Shown here piece by piece: positions 49,976-61,769 of a stretch of 64,000 nt of DNA. Made by a program: the position numbers and the translations under genes. This DNA comes from Straminergon stramineum (lineage: Eukaryota; Streptophyta; Bryopsida; Hypnales; Calliergonaceae), in the NCBI GenBank assembly GCA_963920665.1, contig OY987265.1, forward strand, positions 7,569,001-7,633,000. The letters are read 5' to 3'. Under the pieces are notes generated by a model. The model did not search any database and was not told the origin of the DNA. It saw only the letters and a program-made list of their open reading frames with translations. Within the stretch, counting starts at the first letter, position 1; each line of letters begins with the position of its first letter.

Positions 49976-51360
49976 AAAAAATGAAAGATTCTATGGTCAT
50001 ATAAAATCACAAACATAATGATAAACCCCCGGATGATGCCATATGAACCAAGAAAATATCACATCTCTATATATCCTTCACAAGATGTCATGGAGTCTCA
50101 ATATACATCATATGTTTGTAAAAGTCAATGAAAAAAAACTCATATCTTCTATAAACTCCCCTTGAAAAAATGTTCAATAGAAACATGAGTGCTACAACCA
50201 TTTTACAACTCAAAATTATGAGTGTCATATGACCCTGAAAATCTAACAAAAAGTTCTACAACCTCTCCAAAATTAACTCAAAACTATGGTATTATCCAAC
50301 TTTTATAGTTGGTCAAAGTTTACCCTTCCCAACTCAAAGGCAACTCACCTATACTTCACTCCCAAGCTCATAACTTTCACATACTAATTCCAAATAAAGA
50401 AAATAATATCATTTAAAAAATTTAACATAAATATCTACAATTTCTTCAAGTTTCACTCAAAACCAAAATACTTTCCGACTCTCATAGTCGTGCAAAGTTC
50501 ACTCTCTTGAAAATGCAAGGCAACTCCTCATCTCTTCACTCTCAAGCTCATAACTTTCACATGCTAACTCCAAACTAAGAAAATAATATCATTTTGAAAA
50601 TTTAACATAAATATCTACAATCTCTTCAAGTTTCACTCAAAAATAAGGTATTGTTCAACTTTTGTAGTTGTGCAAAGTTCACTTTCTTGAAAACCCAAGG
50701 CAACTCTTCACCTCTTCACTCCTAAGTTCATAACTTTTGCATACTAACTCTAAACTTAGTGAGTGATAGCTTTTCTAAATTACAAAATCAAGATGCACAA
50801 GTTCCCAAATTTTCATTGCAAAAAACTCCATATACAATGTGCAATGGCCTCCCAAAGTCACGGCTCTCCCAAGCAAACAAGGAAGAGGAAGAAAATGACC
50901 CTCCACCTCATCTGCCACCTCAACCCCCATGCCATCCATCTAGACAAGTGGATTTTGGCCACTAAAATTTTACATAGGCCACAATACACTCATGAGCCAC
51001 CTCCTATTCTTCATAAGTCTATCTACATCATTTATGTAGATCTCTAATCCATTAAAAACAACCAAAAAAAGGTAAAACAAGCTTTACTTTTTGTTTTTAC
51101 AACTTCAAATACACAAACTAGAATATTAAAACATCTTCAAGATAATATAGAAATCAAAGAACAAAATTCAAATGTTTGTCAAATAGAGGTAAAAAAAATA
51201 AATTCAAGTGGAGTATGACCCCATTTATTTCTCGAGACTTTAGAAAAAAAACCCTCCAATGTAACAAACAATTTTGTATTTTCACACAATGAGCGCATAT
51301 ACAATGCTACACCAGTTCCAAACCATTGAATCTTTGTGTGCTTGGAATCGGTAAACATTA
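49975..51360. mobile_element. Insertion in the LINE with unresolved ends
   Basis: LINE-like coding text stops near 49,975 and resumes near 51,370. Between them lies AT-rich DNA with the 180-bp array described separately. No inverted or direct terminal repeats were matched, so the borders are approximate. Confidence 0.5.
50200..50785. repeat. 180-bp satellite-like tandem array
   Basis: AAGGCAACTC recurs at about 50,338, 50,518 and 50,698. Each unit repeats CAAGCTCATAACTTT.., AACATAAATATCTACAAT and TTGTGCAAAGTTCACT-type text. There are three clear units plus a partial one to the left. The period is close to nucleosome length. Confidence 0.85.
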
Positions 51361-52056
51361 AAATACTCCATATTTGGTGCCTAGTTGTCTTCTAAGTAGG
51401 GTTGGAAATAGTAGCGGTAGTGTCTTAAGAGGGAATGGAGGTTGGAATTGTATGGCTCGCATGCCTTCAATGCCCATTTTGCCATTAGAGTTGTGAGTGC
51501 GTCTTGTGGGTGTACCATATTGATTCCTCCATTGTCCTTTGTTTGACAACATTGAAGCCAAGCTACTTTAGTTCTAGCGCAATATGATGAGCCCAACCCA
51601 TGTAGTTTTGTATGGATGACATCACACGTTTGACTCCTTCTTGAATTCCTCCCCATATTGAAACAAAGTATATTGTAGAAAAGAGCAATACACTATTTAC
51701 TATGACCCCTCTCCCTGTAGACTTTACTCTAGCTATACACCAATATTTTAGTTTTTGTGACATATGCTCTTGAAGAAAGGTGTCAACTGAATTGGATGAT
51801 TGGTTCATCCCAAACAAGATTCCAAGCAATTTGCTTACACTATCGTCTTCTACCCATATTATGTCAAGTTGTTGCATCCAATTAGGTCGGGCTACCCTTG
51901 TCCCGCCAAACCAATAGCTACAAGATTTACTCCAATTCAACACAAGCCTTCATCCCTTGTAGATTTTGTTTAGAAATGATATCATTGCTCGGGCTACTTC
52001 GTCCTCACCCGATAGTATTAAAGATGTGTCATCTACAAATTGGACGATGGTTTATT

Positions 52057-53344
52057 CACTATAAGAAATCCACATTTTTTTATGTTGTTTACAAAAAATA
52101 TATCCTGTTTTTTGAGACGTCACTTTTTTAGACAATCAACGAGCATGGGAGGGTGAATTTGATTTGATGTTGCAGAAAACATATGCAGCTAAGTTGGAAA
52201 ACGAGTAGATGTTATTGTAGACAGACATATTCTTAATGATGTTAGAATAAACAAGTTGATGGTTTTTTGTAACATCCAAAAAAACATAGATTGCCACATC
52301 AACAAGTAAACCCATTTTGACTATAAGGAAGTCAGTAAAAATTATTAGGATCTATAATAAAATGCTAACCAAATGTGAAAAATTTAGAGGAAGGATCGCC
52401 TCGTGGCATGCTTTGCCAACAAAGGGAAATGGATGTTTGTGCACCATGGATGAAAAGAGATGGTCTTTATACAAGTGGGGTGGCAGGAAGTGAAACAATT
52501 GATATGGGATATGTAAAGCAAGAATTGTGTTCAATGTAAAATGTCTATAACAACATCTAGATATCCAAAATAACATCTAGATAACTAAAACAATGTTTAG
52601 ATGTCTAAAACAACATCAAGATGTACAATGGTCAAGTTCCCATATTGTAGTTATCCCATATCTTTTGTCTCACTATGGACAAACAATGGATATAAATATA
52701 ACCTCTATACCCTTCATTCTTGCTAACTTTTAATCAAAAAATTCCTTCATTTTGCCATCAAAAATTCTCTTGATGGTAGATGGTAAGTTTTCTTCAATTC
52801 TTCTTGAATTCAATAATTTTGTTTATTTATTTAATTTTATGTTTAGTTTCTTTTAAATAATTATTTTTGTTGATCTTGCTTTATGGATATGGTATGCACC
52901 AATTGATGTCTCAAAAAACGCCTAGATATCTAATTTGACATCTCAAAAGCAGCATTAAAATTTTCAAATGACATAAAAGTGTGTTGACTAGGCATCCACA
53001 TCATCATAGTTGGTTCCACATCACTTTTCCTGCCACTATGTTAAGTGCCACAGAATCGATGAGCTAGATGGGAAAAAATCCCACATGGCTCCTTTTGCCT
53101 ATGTGGTGCTTACATGGCATCTAGTCATCTACGTACCGCATTGTGGGGACCTTGGAAGACCGTGTTGTTTGTGATGTTAGAAAAAAACAGTTGAAATTGG
53201 ATATATTTTCCTTGATTTTCGGACGTGTTTTGCCCATTCGTTATAACGATTTTCAGGTGACGTCCACCCCGATTATTTTCATGTCAAACTGAACGATAAG
53301 AGACGTTTTTTGCGACATTAAAAAAACATTGTTTTCTTATAGTG
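52057..53344. mobile_element. CACTA element, 1,288 bp, non-autonomous
   Basis: Termini CACTATAAGAAA...TTTCTTATAGTG, with ATT on both sides (52,054-52,056 and 53,345-53,347) as the 3-bp target duplication. The inner ends remain similar for about 40 bp, including a GAGACGT motif. Subterminal repeats of AACATCTAGAT-type units occur at 52,550-52,620. No transposase. It lies in the LINE reverse transcriptase, close to the FVDD box. Confidence 0.93.
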
Positions 53345-53964
53345 ATTGGCAAGCATTTCCTGGGAGTCATATGCCTCTTATCGAGCCAAATGCCACTTGA
53401 ATCTTGACCATGGTATTGAGCACCTCTCCTACTATTAAAAATAAGTATGGGGCCAAAGGGCATCCTTGCCTTACTCCCCTGCAAATAGGAAAGGCAGGTG
53501 ATAGTGAACCATTGACTTTGACGGATGCTTGGGCATCCTGAAAGAGCATTTATGTCGTGGAGATGAAACTAGACGGAATTCCAGAGGAAACCATAGCTCT
53601 GGAAAGGAATTTCTAATCTACCGTATCAAAGGCTTTGGTGAAGTTGAGTTTCAAGATTATCAAAGGTTGTTTGGATTTTGTTGCCCAAGCAATGGTTTCC
53701 TGCGTCAACATAATATTGTCCAAGATGAAGCGAAGTGGCAAAAAGCCTGATTGATCTTGATCATGATCAATAATTTCCATCAAGACAAGTTGGAGTCTAA
53801 TTTGCAATACCTTGGCAAAGAGCTTGTACATGGTGTTCAAAAGTGTAATCAAACGCCAATTTGTGAGGAGTCATTGGTCTTCTCCCTTATGGAGTAGGGA
53901 GATGAGGCCCTTAGTGATTCCAAGAAGGTGCCTCTAAGCATTACCCATTGTCGTGATGTGGGTT

Positions 53965-54540
53965 GTTTACTAGCTAAGAAATAGACATATTTCTACTTCT
54001 ATGTTGGTTCCAAATAATAAGGTAGTTAGGCTTATAGGGTGAAAATTGAAGGTTGGTGATTGTTTAAGTTGTTAGTAGGAAGATAGGGCATTTGTCCCAT
54101 ATTGTTTGTAGCTTTGAGTTCCTTTTGTGGGTACTTAAAGTGCTTACTTCTTCCATTAATTTTATCTTGAATCTTTTTCCAGGATGAATATATTTATCAT
54201 TGAGGGTTGAGGTTGTGGAAGTTGCTTTAACTTTGTATTCTAGTGAGAATTACTTTCTTTTTTTGAGTTCTACTGAGGGTTGTGGGTAAAAGTGACTTTC
54301 CTAAAGCAATAGCAAAGTCTCTTTTTGAAGTTCCATTTAGGGTTGCAAGTGAGAGTGAACTTACTAAAGCAATAGTAAGTTTATTTTCATCAAAAGCAAG
54401 TGTTATATATAGGATATATATTGTAATTAGTTATGGTGAGTGGGACTTGGTATTGAATTTAGGGTTTCCTTGTTCATTGGGATTTTTTTCTTTTTCACAA
54501 ACATTTATTTTAGCTAGAAGCCCCATACTTTTCTAGATAG
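53965..54540. mobile_element. Second insertion in the LINE reverse transcriptase, ends unresolved
   Basis: Reverse transcriptase text breaks off near 54,545 and resumes near 53,950. The interior contains a tandem GTGAGAGTGAACTTAC / GTAAAAGTGACTTTCC motif with AAAGCAATAG. CTAGCTAA appears near both ends in inverted orientation, which may be a very short terminal repeat. Confidence 0.45.
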
Positions 54541-54989
54541 GTAGAAATACGTCATGACACCACGCTTGAGATCATTGTGAAATAATCCATCTTGATTGAA
54601 TCCCAATGAAACTTTAAAAATTCTATCGTGATGTCATCTGGGTGAGGAGCTTTAAAAGCAATGTCTAGCTCTTCAAGATTAATTGGCTCAGCAAGGGCCA
54701 CCTTTATGGCTTCCGATAGTTGATCACCAACATTGGCTAGTGCCTAGTGCTAGGGTTATGAGCCCTTCTTGTACCTCAAAACAGGGCAGGGCAACAAAGA
54801 ACTCACCATAGAATTCAACGTAGATATCTTCTAATTTTTCTTGTTCCATGTGAATCATCCCTATACTATCCTCCAATTCATCAATGCATGAGGCTCTTGC
54901 AAGGGCTTTTGCCATTTGGAAGAATTCCTTTGTGCAAGCATCATTGTGCTTGATCCATTTGACCCTCTTCTTCATGCGTTGTCCCTCAC

Positions 54990-56065
54990 TTGCATGATTT
55001 TCAAAGGTAGCTATGAAGACTCTCGTGAAGTTCTTTCCTAGATGGCTTGGTTATGGGGGTCACTATGAAGGTCGGTTTGCAAGACCACTAATTTCTCCCT
55101 CAAGTGAGTTTTGGACCCCTTCTTTGCTTTTGCTATGTTGATGCAATAGATTTTGTAGAACTTGGTTGCTTTGCAAAGTTTTTGCATGAAGTTCTTTGGC
55201 TAGTCTTGTCCCCATATGTGCTTAATAGCATCTTTGATTGGCGGATTTTCTTCAGAAATGGCAGTTCATCTTATAGGTAGAGATTTTGGGGGGAGAAGGC
55301 AAAAATTGAACCATTTTGTAAGACAAGATGATGGTTAGAGAAGCTTGAGTTGCCGCGGATTAAGTAACTAGTGATAGAGGGGGGGCCAACACCTTGGTTG
55401 GTGAAGATGTAGAAGCGATATAAACATGCTAGTGAATGTAACCCACTACATCAACAATTGTTCCATGAGAATTTCATTCTCGCCTCCAAGGAAAACTAAT
55501 CTGAAACCTTGAGGGCATCTTTGATAAGATTTGTTTACTCCCATTGAGATGATACGTCCATTGAGATTTGTTTATCTTCTTGTTTCTCCACAAAGTTCCA
55601 GTCACTAGCTACAAAAGAGCCATCTACAATTCTTAGGGAGATCAACTAGGAGGGTTTCCCAAAGAGCACATCTCTCTCTAATGCTATTAGAAGCATAGAC
55701 ATTTAGAATGGATAGATTGCCACTAGAGAGGTTGACCCATTGTGCTCGCCCACAAAGTGTGTGACCAAAGCCTAAGATGCGTTGTGCCATGTGAGGGGCT
55801 ATCCAAAGGCATACACCACTTGTCCTTGCCCCTACTTCGCCTAGACCATGGCTTAAGCCAAGAGCAACTCCATGCCCTAGAAACTAAGCTTGTGCTCAAA
55901 AGGGACTTTTGAGATTTTCTAGTTTGGCTCCTCTAATGGATGGTGCTCTTGAAAACACAAAATTTTAAGATTTCAAAATTAAGGGCGGTAGTAGTTTCTT
56001 ACTATATCTAGCTTAGCTAGGTCATTGAGGCCCTGGACGTTTTGCGTGGCTAGGGACAGTTTCAT
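54990..56065 (-). pseudogene. LINE ORF2, endonuclease domain
   Basis: Begins with LATQNVQGLNDLAKLD at about 56,060, the usual N-terminal strand of APE-type LINE endonucleases, and ILCFQEHHP in place of the L-Q-E-T/H motif with its catalytic Glu. SILNVYASN and RCALWETLL..LPKN follow at 55,605-55,720. Stops and small gaps interrupt the domain. Confidence 0.75.
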
Positions 56066-58284
56066 TTAAGAAGATGGTGATAGAGGTTGCTCTAGGAAAA
56101 GCTCTGAGCTTCTAGGATTGTGTCTATTCGTGCCTCTATTGGGCATATCTTTGCTTTGGAGGAGGATGGATGCTCACCTCCTTCTAGCAGATTTGGATGC
56201 TCCATTTCTTCTAGTTCTGTGGTTTGGGGTCAAACCATAGGATTGTAGGGTGGCTTCAACCCCTTTGTTTTAAGCACAAAGCCATTTGAAGAATGCCTCA
56301 TATTGTGCTGGAGGAATCCCTATTGTTGGAATCCTAGTTGTTGTCGAGGGGAGAGGGGGACCATTTGTTGTTGATTTGACGGTGTTGGAGCTACTTTGAT
56401 GGGTGGGAGATACACATTCAACTCGTCTTTTCTTCTTGTTGAGTATGTTGGGGAGCCTGAGACTATGGCCATTTCATTTAAGTTCACTTAGAAGCACAAT
56501 TTGTTCTGCCTCTCCGACAAGATTGTAATAGGGCCTATTCGGATGTTTGGTAGAGGATTCGCTTGGACGAAGGGAGTGACCCTTACCACCCCAAGGGAAC
56601 TAAAAAATTCTATCAACTACTTACCAATTGGAAGATAAGCAAGTTCCTGACTCAACCTGACCATCATTGGTTCATGAGATTCCATCTTTGAGTCTTCACC
56701 TCACCTTGTTGGAGCAAGGTCTATTATTGGTAGGACCAAAAGAGTTGTGGCCATTTGAGGTACTCTCAGGCTTACAACATCAGTGTTTGGGTAGCTGGAT
56801 GGTTGTCGCATCTGACAGATTTAGGCAATGGTTGGGATGAAGATGATAAGGGCAATCGATAAAGATCTTCCCCCTTCATGGTGATGAGAAACCACTAGCT
56901 AAAGTATCAATTGTGATTCATGAATTTCAAACGTAATACCACGAGGGGATGAGACACTCTTGTTGCTGAGACACTCTTGTTGCTGAGACTTGAAGTGTGT
57001 GTAGGTGGGACTTGGGTCACTTTAGGAGTTATCCAGGCTTAGAAGGGCAAGATTGATTGAGCTCCGATAGAGTTGGGGTGAGTTGACTACTAGCTTCAAG
57101 TTGGTTGTTTGCTTCTAGTGATTGTCTCCAAGCCATTTTCAGTGTCACCTTGTTTACCTTTTGTGCCTGCATTTATGTTGGTAGAGTTGCCAGCTTTATT
57201 GTCAAAACTGTCTCTCCCAATGAAGATCCTAGGGTTGTGTCCGAACACCAGAGGAGGGGACTACCATTGAGGCTTCTTTCCAAGTTGTTGTCCATTCTTA
57301 TAGCAAATGCTTTAGCAGGTCTTTTCTCCTTGACTAGATCGGAGTCGGGGTTCTTCTTACTCTTGGGACATTCTTTCACTAGATGGTTTGTTGATAGGCA
57401 GAACTTACATCTGATTGGAAGATTACAGTAGTTGACCGTTATAATCACCTTCTCCCTAATGTTGGCATTTGAGGTGGCCAGTTGAGTTTTCCATCTTTGA
57501 TTGCATTGGATAGTGATACAAAAGCATTGGTCTACCTCAAAAAAGTTGCATTTGTCACTACTGAGAACTTTGCCCAAACCTTTGCCTATTTCCTTCACGA
57601 CACTAAGGAATTCACTTGGAACATCTGTTAGGGTAACCTAGATTGGTTCCTTCAATCTTGCGGGATTGTTGAGATTGAAGCCTAGAGCCCAAGTTTGCAT
57701 AATGTAGGTTCTCCATCTTGATCAGTGGGGGATGAACATGAGAAGTTTTTGAATTATTGTGCTCTATCTTATGACTACTTGAAAGAATCCTTTGCCTAAG
57801 TCCCAACCTAATCTTACCCAGTCTCCTACCTACGTTTGAATTGCTTCAATCCATTGTGCAAGGATGGTAGGAGTTCATTAGAAGAAAAACGTGTCCATCA
57901 CAACCTACTAAAATGCGACTAAGTGTCCTACACAACTATCCTAAGACTATAGCCCTCTCTATTTGCATCAAATTTTTACGTCATTGTTTGACGTCATTGT
58001 CATACATCAATAGTACAATGTTTTAGTTGCAAAGTAGTTGTAGAATGAAGCAAATACATTGTTTTAGTTGTAGAGCAGTCATAGAATGAAGTGTAGGATT
58101 ACGAGAGTTGTAACAGAGTTCAATTTCAAAATGAATTTGAATTATTCTCCATCTAATATTCATCATAGTTGTTGATGTGGACAAGTCTATGCTCTGTGGA
58201 ATCCACCGTGTTAATCTACAGTAGCAAAAAATGACTAGGAAATGATTAGAAAGTAACTACAATTGTAAAATGAGGCTAGTTGTT

Positions 58285-58455
58285 TCCTAGTCAATTTCTA
58301 GTCATTTTTTAGTCAATTTCCAGTCATTTCCTAGTTGTATCAAAGTTGTTTTTTAGTTGTTTCCTAGCTAATTCCTAGTTGTTTCTAAAGTCATTTTTTA
58401 GTTGTTTTTTAGTTGTTTTTTAGTTGTTTTTTAGTCACTTCCAAAGTCATTTCCC
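58285..58455. repeat. Minisatellite of TTTTTTAGTTG units
   Basis: Units of 11-13 bases such as TTTTAGTTGTT and TTCCTAGTTGT, with TTTCTAGTCA variants, inside the CACTA element at 57.9-59.2 kb. Confidence 0.85.
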
Positions 58456-58799
58456 GATTGTATTATATCAATTGTACCATATCAATTGTGAAAAGTACCA
58501 TTAGGTTGGACATATAAGACATGTAAGTTGTTATATCCTAATGTAATGAATTTTATCAATAGAATTCAAAGATTTCTAGATTTTATAGATTTTTACAATT
58601 TGTAGATTTCTACATTCTATAGAAATCTAAAAATATATAAAATCCAAAATTTTTTAAAGCCTATGAAATTGTAAAATTTCTGAAACTAGTGAAATCTATA
58701 AAATACCAATATTATAATTTTTGAAATTTACAAAAAGCTAGATCTGAAAAGTTAGATCTGAAATCTATGAATCATTGAGATTAAAATTTCAAAATCTAC

Positions 58800-58980
58800 A
58801 AATTGCAAATGAGTCACAAACAAGTTGCAATGAAGTTATAGATAAGTTTCGATGAAGTCACATATGAGTTGCAATGAAGTCATAGACAAATCACAATGAA
58901 GTTATAGATAGGTCACAAATGAATTACAAACAAATCATACATTAGTTGCAAATGAATTACTAACAAGTTGCACAAGTCTT
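58800..58980. repeat. Minisatellite of AAGTTGCAATGAAGT units
   Basis: About 10 imperfect units built on (T/A)GAGTTGCAATGAAGTCATA, likewise inside the CACTA element. With the other array it gives this element an unusual repeat-filled interior. Confidence 0.8.
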
Positions 58981-59859
58981 CAATTGAGTGATTGAGCTCA
59001 TATGGCAACAAATACCACATAAGCAACCACGTTAGAAAAGGTCATCAATGAAGGTCCAAATAAATTGCCACGACTTGCAACTACAATCCTACATGCAACT
59101 TATCCATTGCAACTAGGGGTTCCAAATTAGCATCAGTCGCAAAATGTCCTATGCAACTCAAAACCAATTGCTTTTTGCAATCACAAAAACCCTCATTTTC
59201 TTCTAATGGTTTGTTTGCCACTGACGAAATAGGCTACTACCATATGCTTTTGTAACCCTATCGTTTCGTTTATGACTAGTTCCTGATTGACCTCGACCTC
59301 TAGAACGGAATTGCAAATGAGAAAGCCTATAGAGCTATGAGCAAATCCGTAAGGGAGACACTCACCAGGGGTGGCCTTCGTGGAATGAAGCTTCGCGTGA
59401 CATCCTAGGTTGGTGACCTTTGCAACTAGCTCTAGCTTGATTGCGTCCTCACTCCTTTTGCTCCCACCTTCATTCCCTCCTCCCGATGATTGTAATGAAA
59501 CTAGTGCGTGTTCAAGATGCTCCTTCAAAGTGTCTGCGTAAGAGGGATGTGCCATTGTAAAGCTCTTTGGTAGTATTCACTGAAGAACTGAGAAACCCTA
59601 ATTTTAACCTATTTCTGAAAAAAGCTACCCCACCTCGCTAAGATCTCTGCTCCAGCTGTGAAGCATAAGAATAAGATGATCGCCTAAAGCTAATCAACAA
59701 ATCGAGATTGGGTTGTTTGGGGACCCGGTGCTACGGATCAATTGATCGCTCCTGACTTGCACTTCACTTGCATGTGAGCACATCTGGAGCTGCTCAGGGC
59801 CATTTTTTCCATGCTTGAAATTTAAATTGTTCAAACCAGTTTTAATCAGAGAATTTTGG

Positions 59860-61035
59860 TGACTACCTTGGTCATGGGGGCCATGTCCTTCCACGATTAA
59901 GGTAGGTACTGTACTGTACCCACTTGAGAGTTGGGATGTGAGATTTCCCTACTGAGTACCACTGACTCACTCCTCTTCATCTTTTTTTTTTTGTTTCCAA
60001 GCAAATGGACAAAATACATGAAATGGACGCAGTGGAGAACTGAAGTACCGTTGTGGAGAGAGGAGAGTGACATACAGTAAGTTATACAGTATGTTTGAAA
60101 TCATGTGACCCAGGTGATGTCCATAACACTTCCATGTCGGAATTGAAGCGTGAGAATGAAAAGGAGACAACGTTGTCATAAAACCACGTAGGAATTCAAA
60201 GCAGGTGGGATCATGCTAGACTGAGAGCAGAGCTCCATCTGCAGCAGCTGCCAAGCTAACTTAAGCGAAGTTTGGGGCTTAGCACCTATTGACATGTGAT
60301 GTCATTCGACTCTTCTGGCCGTTTGCTGCATGCAAAATCCAGCCCTTTAATTTCAGCTACTAAGTTACCCGTGATTACAACCACCAAGGTAGGAGGTCCA
60401 TAAAGCGACCACATCAGAAAAGTTGGGCCAGATTGTTTTGGTGCTATTTTGACACCAAAGGCCGCATACAGGTCATTCTAGTGTCATTTGATCCATATTA
60501 TGTTGGTATGGAGGTTGGCACCAAATTAACTTAATTGCATTTCAATGCACCATTGTGGCACCATATTCACATGCCTTGAAGTTCCTGATGCATCTCAGAG
60601 TTGGAACTGAATTTTGGGGAGGTGAAACTTCTTGAAATACTTTTGAAATACTTTTTAGTAAATTTTTCTTCAAAGACAAGTGGAATTGACATCGAATCCA
60701 AGTTGTTTCATATTTTTTTGAGCTTTGTGGAGTTAGTTATGAATTTCTGAAGTCGAAATGGCATAGGGCTCCAAAACTGCCCACCTCCTCAATTGTACAT
60801 TGTTGGTACATTCCTGTAAAGATGAAAAAGCAACATGTACAAACAGTGTACATTTGTAGAGGTGGGCAATTTTAGAGCCTGAGCTAATCTCGAGCCTCCT
60901 ATCTATGATACTAAGTGATTGAATTAGAGAAAGTAGCACTTATTTACCAAAATCACACTCTTTTGAATGAATCAATTGGTGTAGAATGAAATATTCTTGT
61001 ATTATATTAATTTTTCAAAAATTAAAAATAAATAA
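59860..61035. other. Intergenic DNA, no gene seen
   Basis: Short biased open stretches only. The first 50 bases are the displaced half of the LINE target repeat. Around 59,905 there is a small GGTACTGTACTGTACC palindrome. Confidence 0.4.
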
Positions 61036-61040
61036 ATTAT

Positions 61041-61762
61041 GGGGTGATTGCAAGAAACATTTGTCCTATTTTGTGTCACATGGTGTGTGCTGATTTTTTG
61101 GGCCATAACTTCTGTTTTTTGGCTCCAAATGACTCAAGATTTATAGGGAAGGTACTCATGACTGTCATACACCTTCCCCGATTTTTTCATAATTTCAAAA
61201 ATATAATTTACTATCCAAAAATAGACCCCAATTCTATGTCACACTTGCCAATTTGGATTTTTTTAGTACTATTTAGAACCCCAACAAACAAAATTTGAGC
61301 TGAAATTTGGATGAGATGGTCTTCTAGTAGACTTGTAGCTATTTAGGGAAGGAATTTTAAAAATAGTTAATTTTTGTGGTGTGGAAGTCTACAAAGTGAG
61401 CTTCTTTTTGCTTGCATTTTGAAACATATAAAATATTATTTTGGGGGGTTTTTGGGGGGTGAATGACCATCTCCATAGGGTTGTTGCAAATGGCTAGTTT
61501 TTTATTTGGGTATTTACTTATTTTTACTATTTTTCCCTAATTGAAACATCAAGGTATGTATTCTCTTAAGACTTAGCACTTTTCTAGTTCTCCTACTTAG
61601 AGAATTTTTCTATGCAATTCCTTCCATGGATACCTTCATCTCAAAGGTATATACATTAGTCATATTTTTTTTTAATTTTACAATGAATTTTCTAATTTTA
61701 AAGTACTCCCCAAAAAATCATGAAAATGCAACAAAATCAACAAGTGTTTCTTGCAATCACCC
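61041..61762. mobile_element. Foldback-type element E, copy 2, intact ends
   Basis: Terminal inverted repeats GGGTGATTGCAAGAAACA and its complement at both ends, about 24 bp, with TAT on each side (61,038-61,040 and 61,763-61,765). It is 722 bp, non-coding. GGG-starting termini with a 3-bp duplication suggest a PIF/Harbinger-type (Tourist-like) MITE, although that group prefers TTA/TAA targets. Copy 1 is at 16.55-17.4 kb. Confidence 0.85.
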
Positions 61763-61769
61763 TATTGTG

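Larger units (their letters stand above)
51563..54975 (-). pseudogene. LINE ORF2, reverse transcriptase domain
   Basis: In order on the - strand: KKRVKWIKHNDACTKEFF (54,970), the usual lead-in; LLNTMYKLFAKVLQIRL (53,850); FTKAFDTVD carrying the first catalytic Asp (53,620); CRGVRQGCPLAPYLF (53,470); the active-site box FVDD (about 52,035); and LGILFGM with the thumb region to 51,563. Two insertions interrupt it, the CACTA element at 52,057-53,344 and another at about 53,965-54,540. Confidence 0.85.
57876..59208. mobile_element. CACTA element, 1,333 bp, non-autonomous
   Basis: Termini CATTAGAAGAAAA...TTTTCTTCTAATG, with GTT on both sides (57,873-57,875 and 59,209-59,211). The termini match the hairpin miniature at 29,289 (CATTAGAAGAAAT), so they belong to one family. 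The interior has two minisatellites and no transposase. Excising it with one GTT restores a continuous LINE ORF1 frame for 17 codons. Confidence 0.92.
57173..59555 (-). pseudogene. LINE ORF1, gag-like RNA-binding protein, split by a CACTA element
   Basis: Starts MAHPSYADTLKEHLEH at 59,555 and runs to a CCHC knuckle (CKFCLSTNHLVKEC, C-x2-C-x4-H-x4-C) at about 57,380. The part around the insertion reads as a DUF4283-like domain: hydrophobic strand and GKQT before the element, and WIEAIQ, a GFF-like segment, then W-x-LGFNLNNP and IWVTL-DVP after it. The CACTA element occupies 57,876-59,208. Other stops also break the frame. ORF1 proteins of this type coat LINE RNA. Confidence 0.8.
47629..59843 (-). 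mobile_element. 12.2-kb LINE with nested insertions
   Basis: Non-LTR retrotransposon on the - strand, flanked by AATCAAAGAAT (47,618-47,628) and AATCAGAGAAT (59,844-59,854), an 11-bp target duplication with one mismatch. The 3' end is at the left: an A-rich tail next to AATGAAATTCCATTTCATTT on the - strand. ORF1 lies right of 57.1 kb and ORF2 left of 56.1 kb. Removing the nested insertions leaves a LINE of roughly 7-8 kb. Both ORFs are full of stops, so it is dead. The repeat it landed in (GGTGACTACCTTGGTCA, present at 47,475 and 59,857) was already duplicated locally. Confidence 0.9.

Noticed and set aside
49975..51360. Reading this LINE interruption as an LTR retrotransposon.
   Set aside because: No direct terminal repeats, primer-binding site or polymerase motifs could be found.
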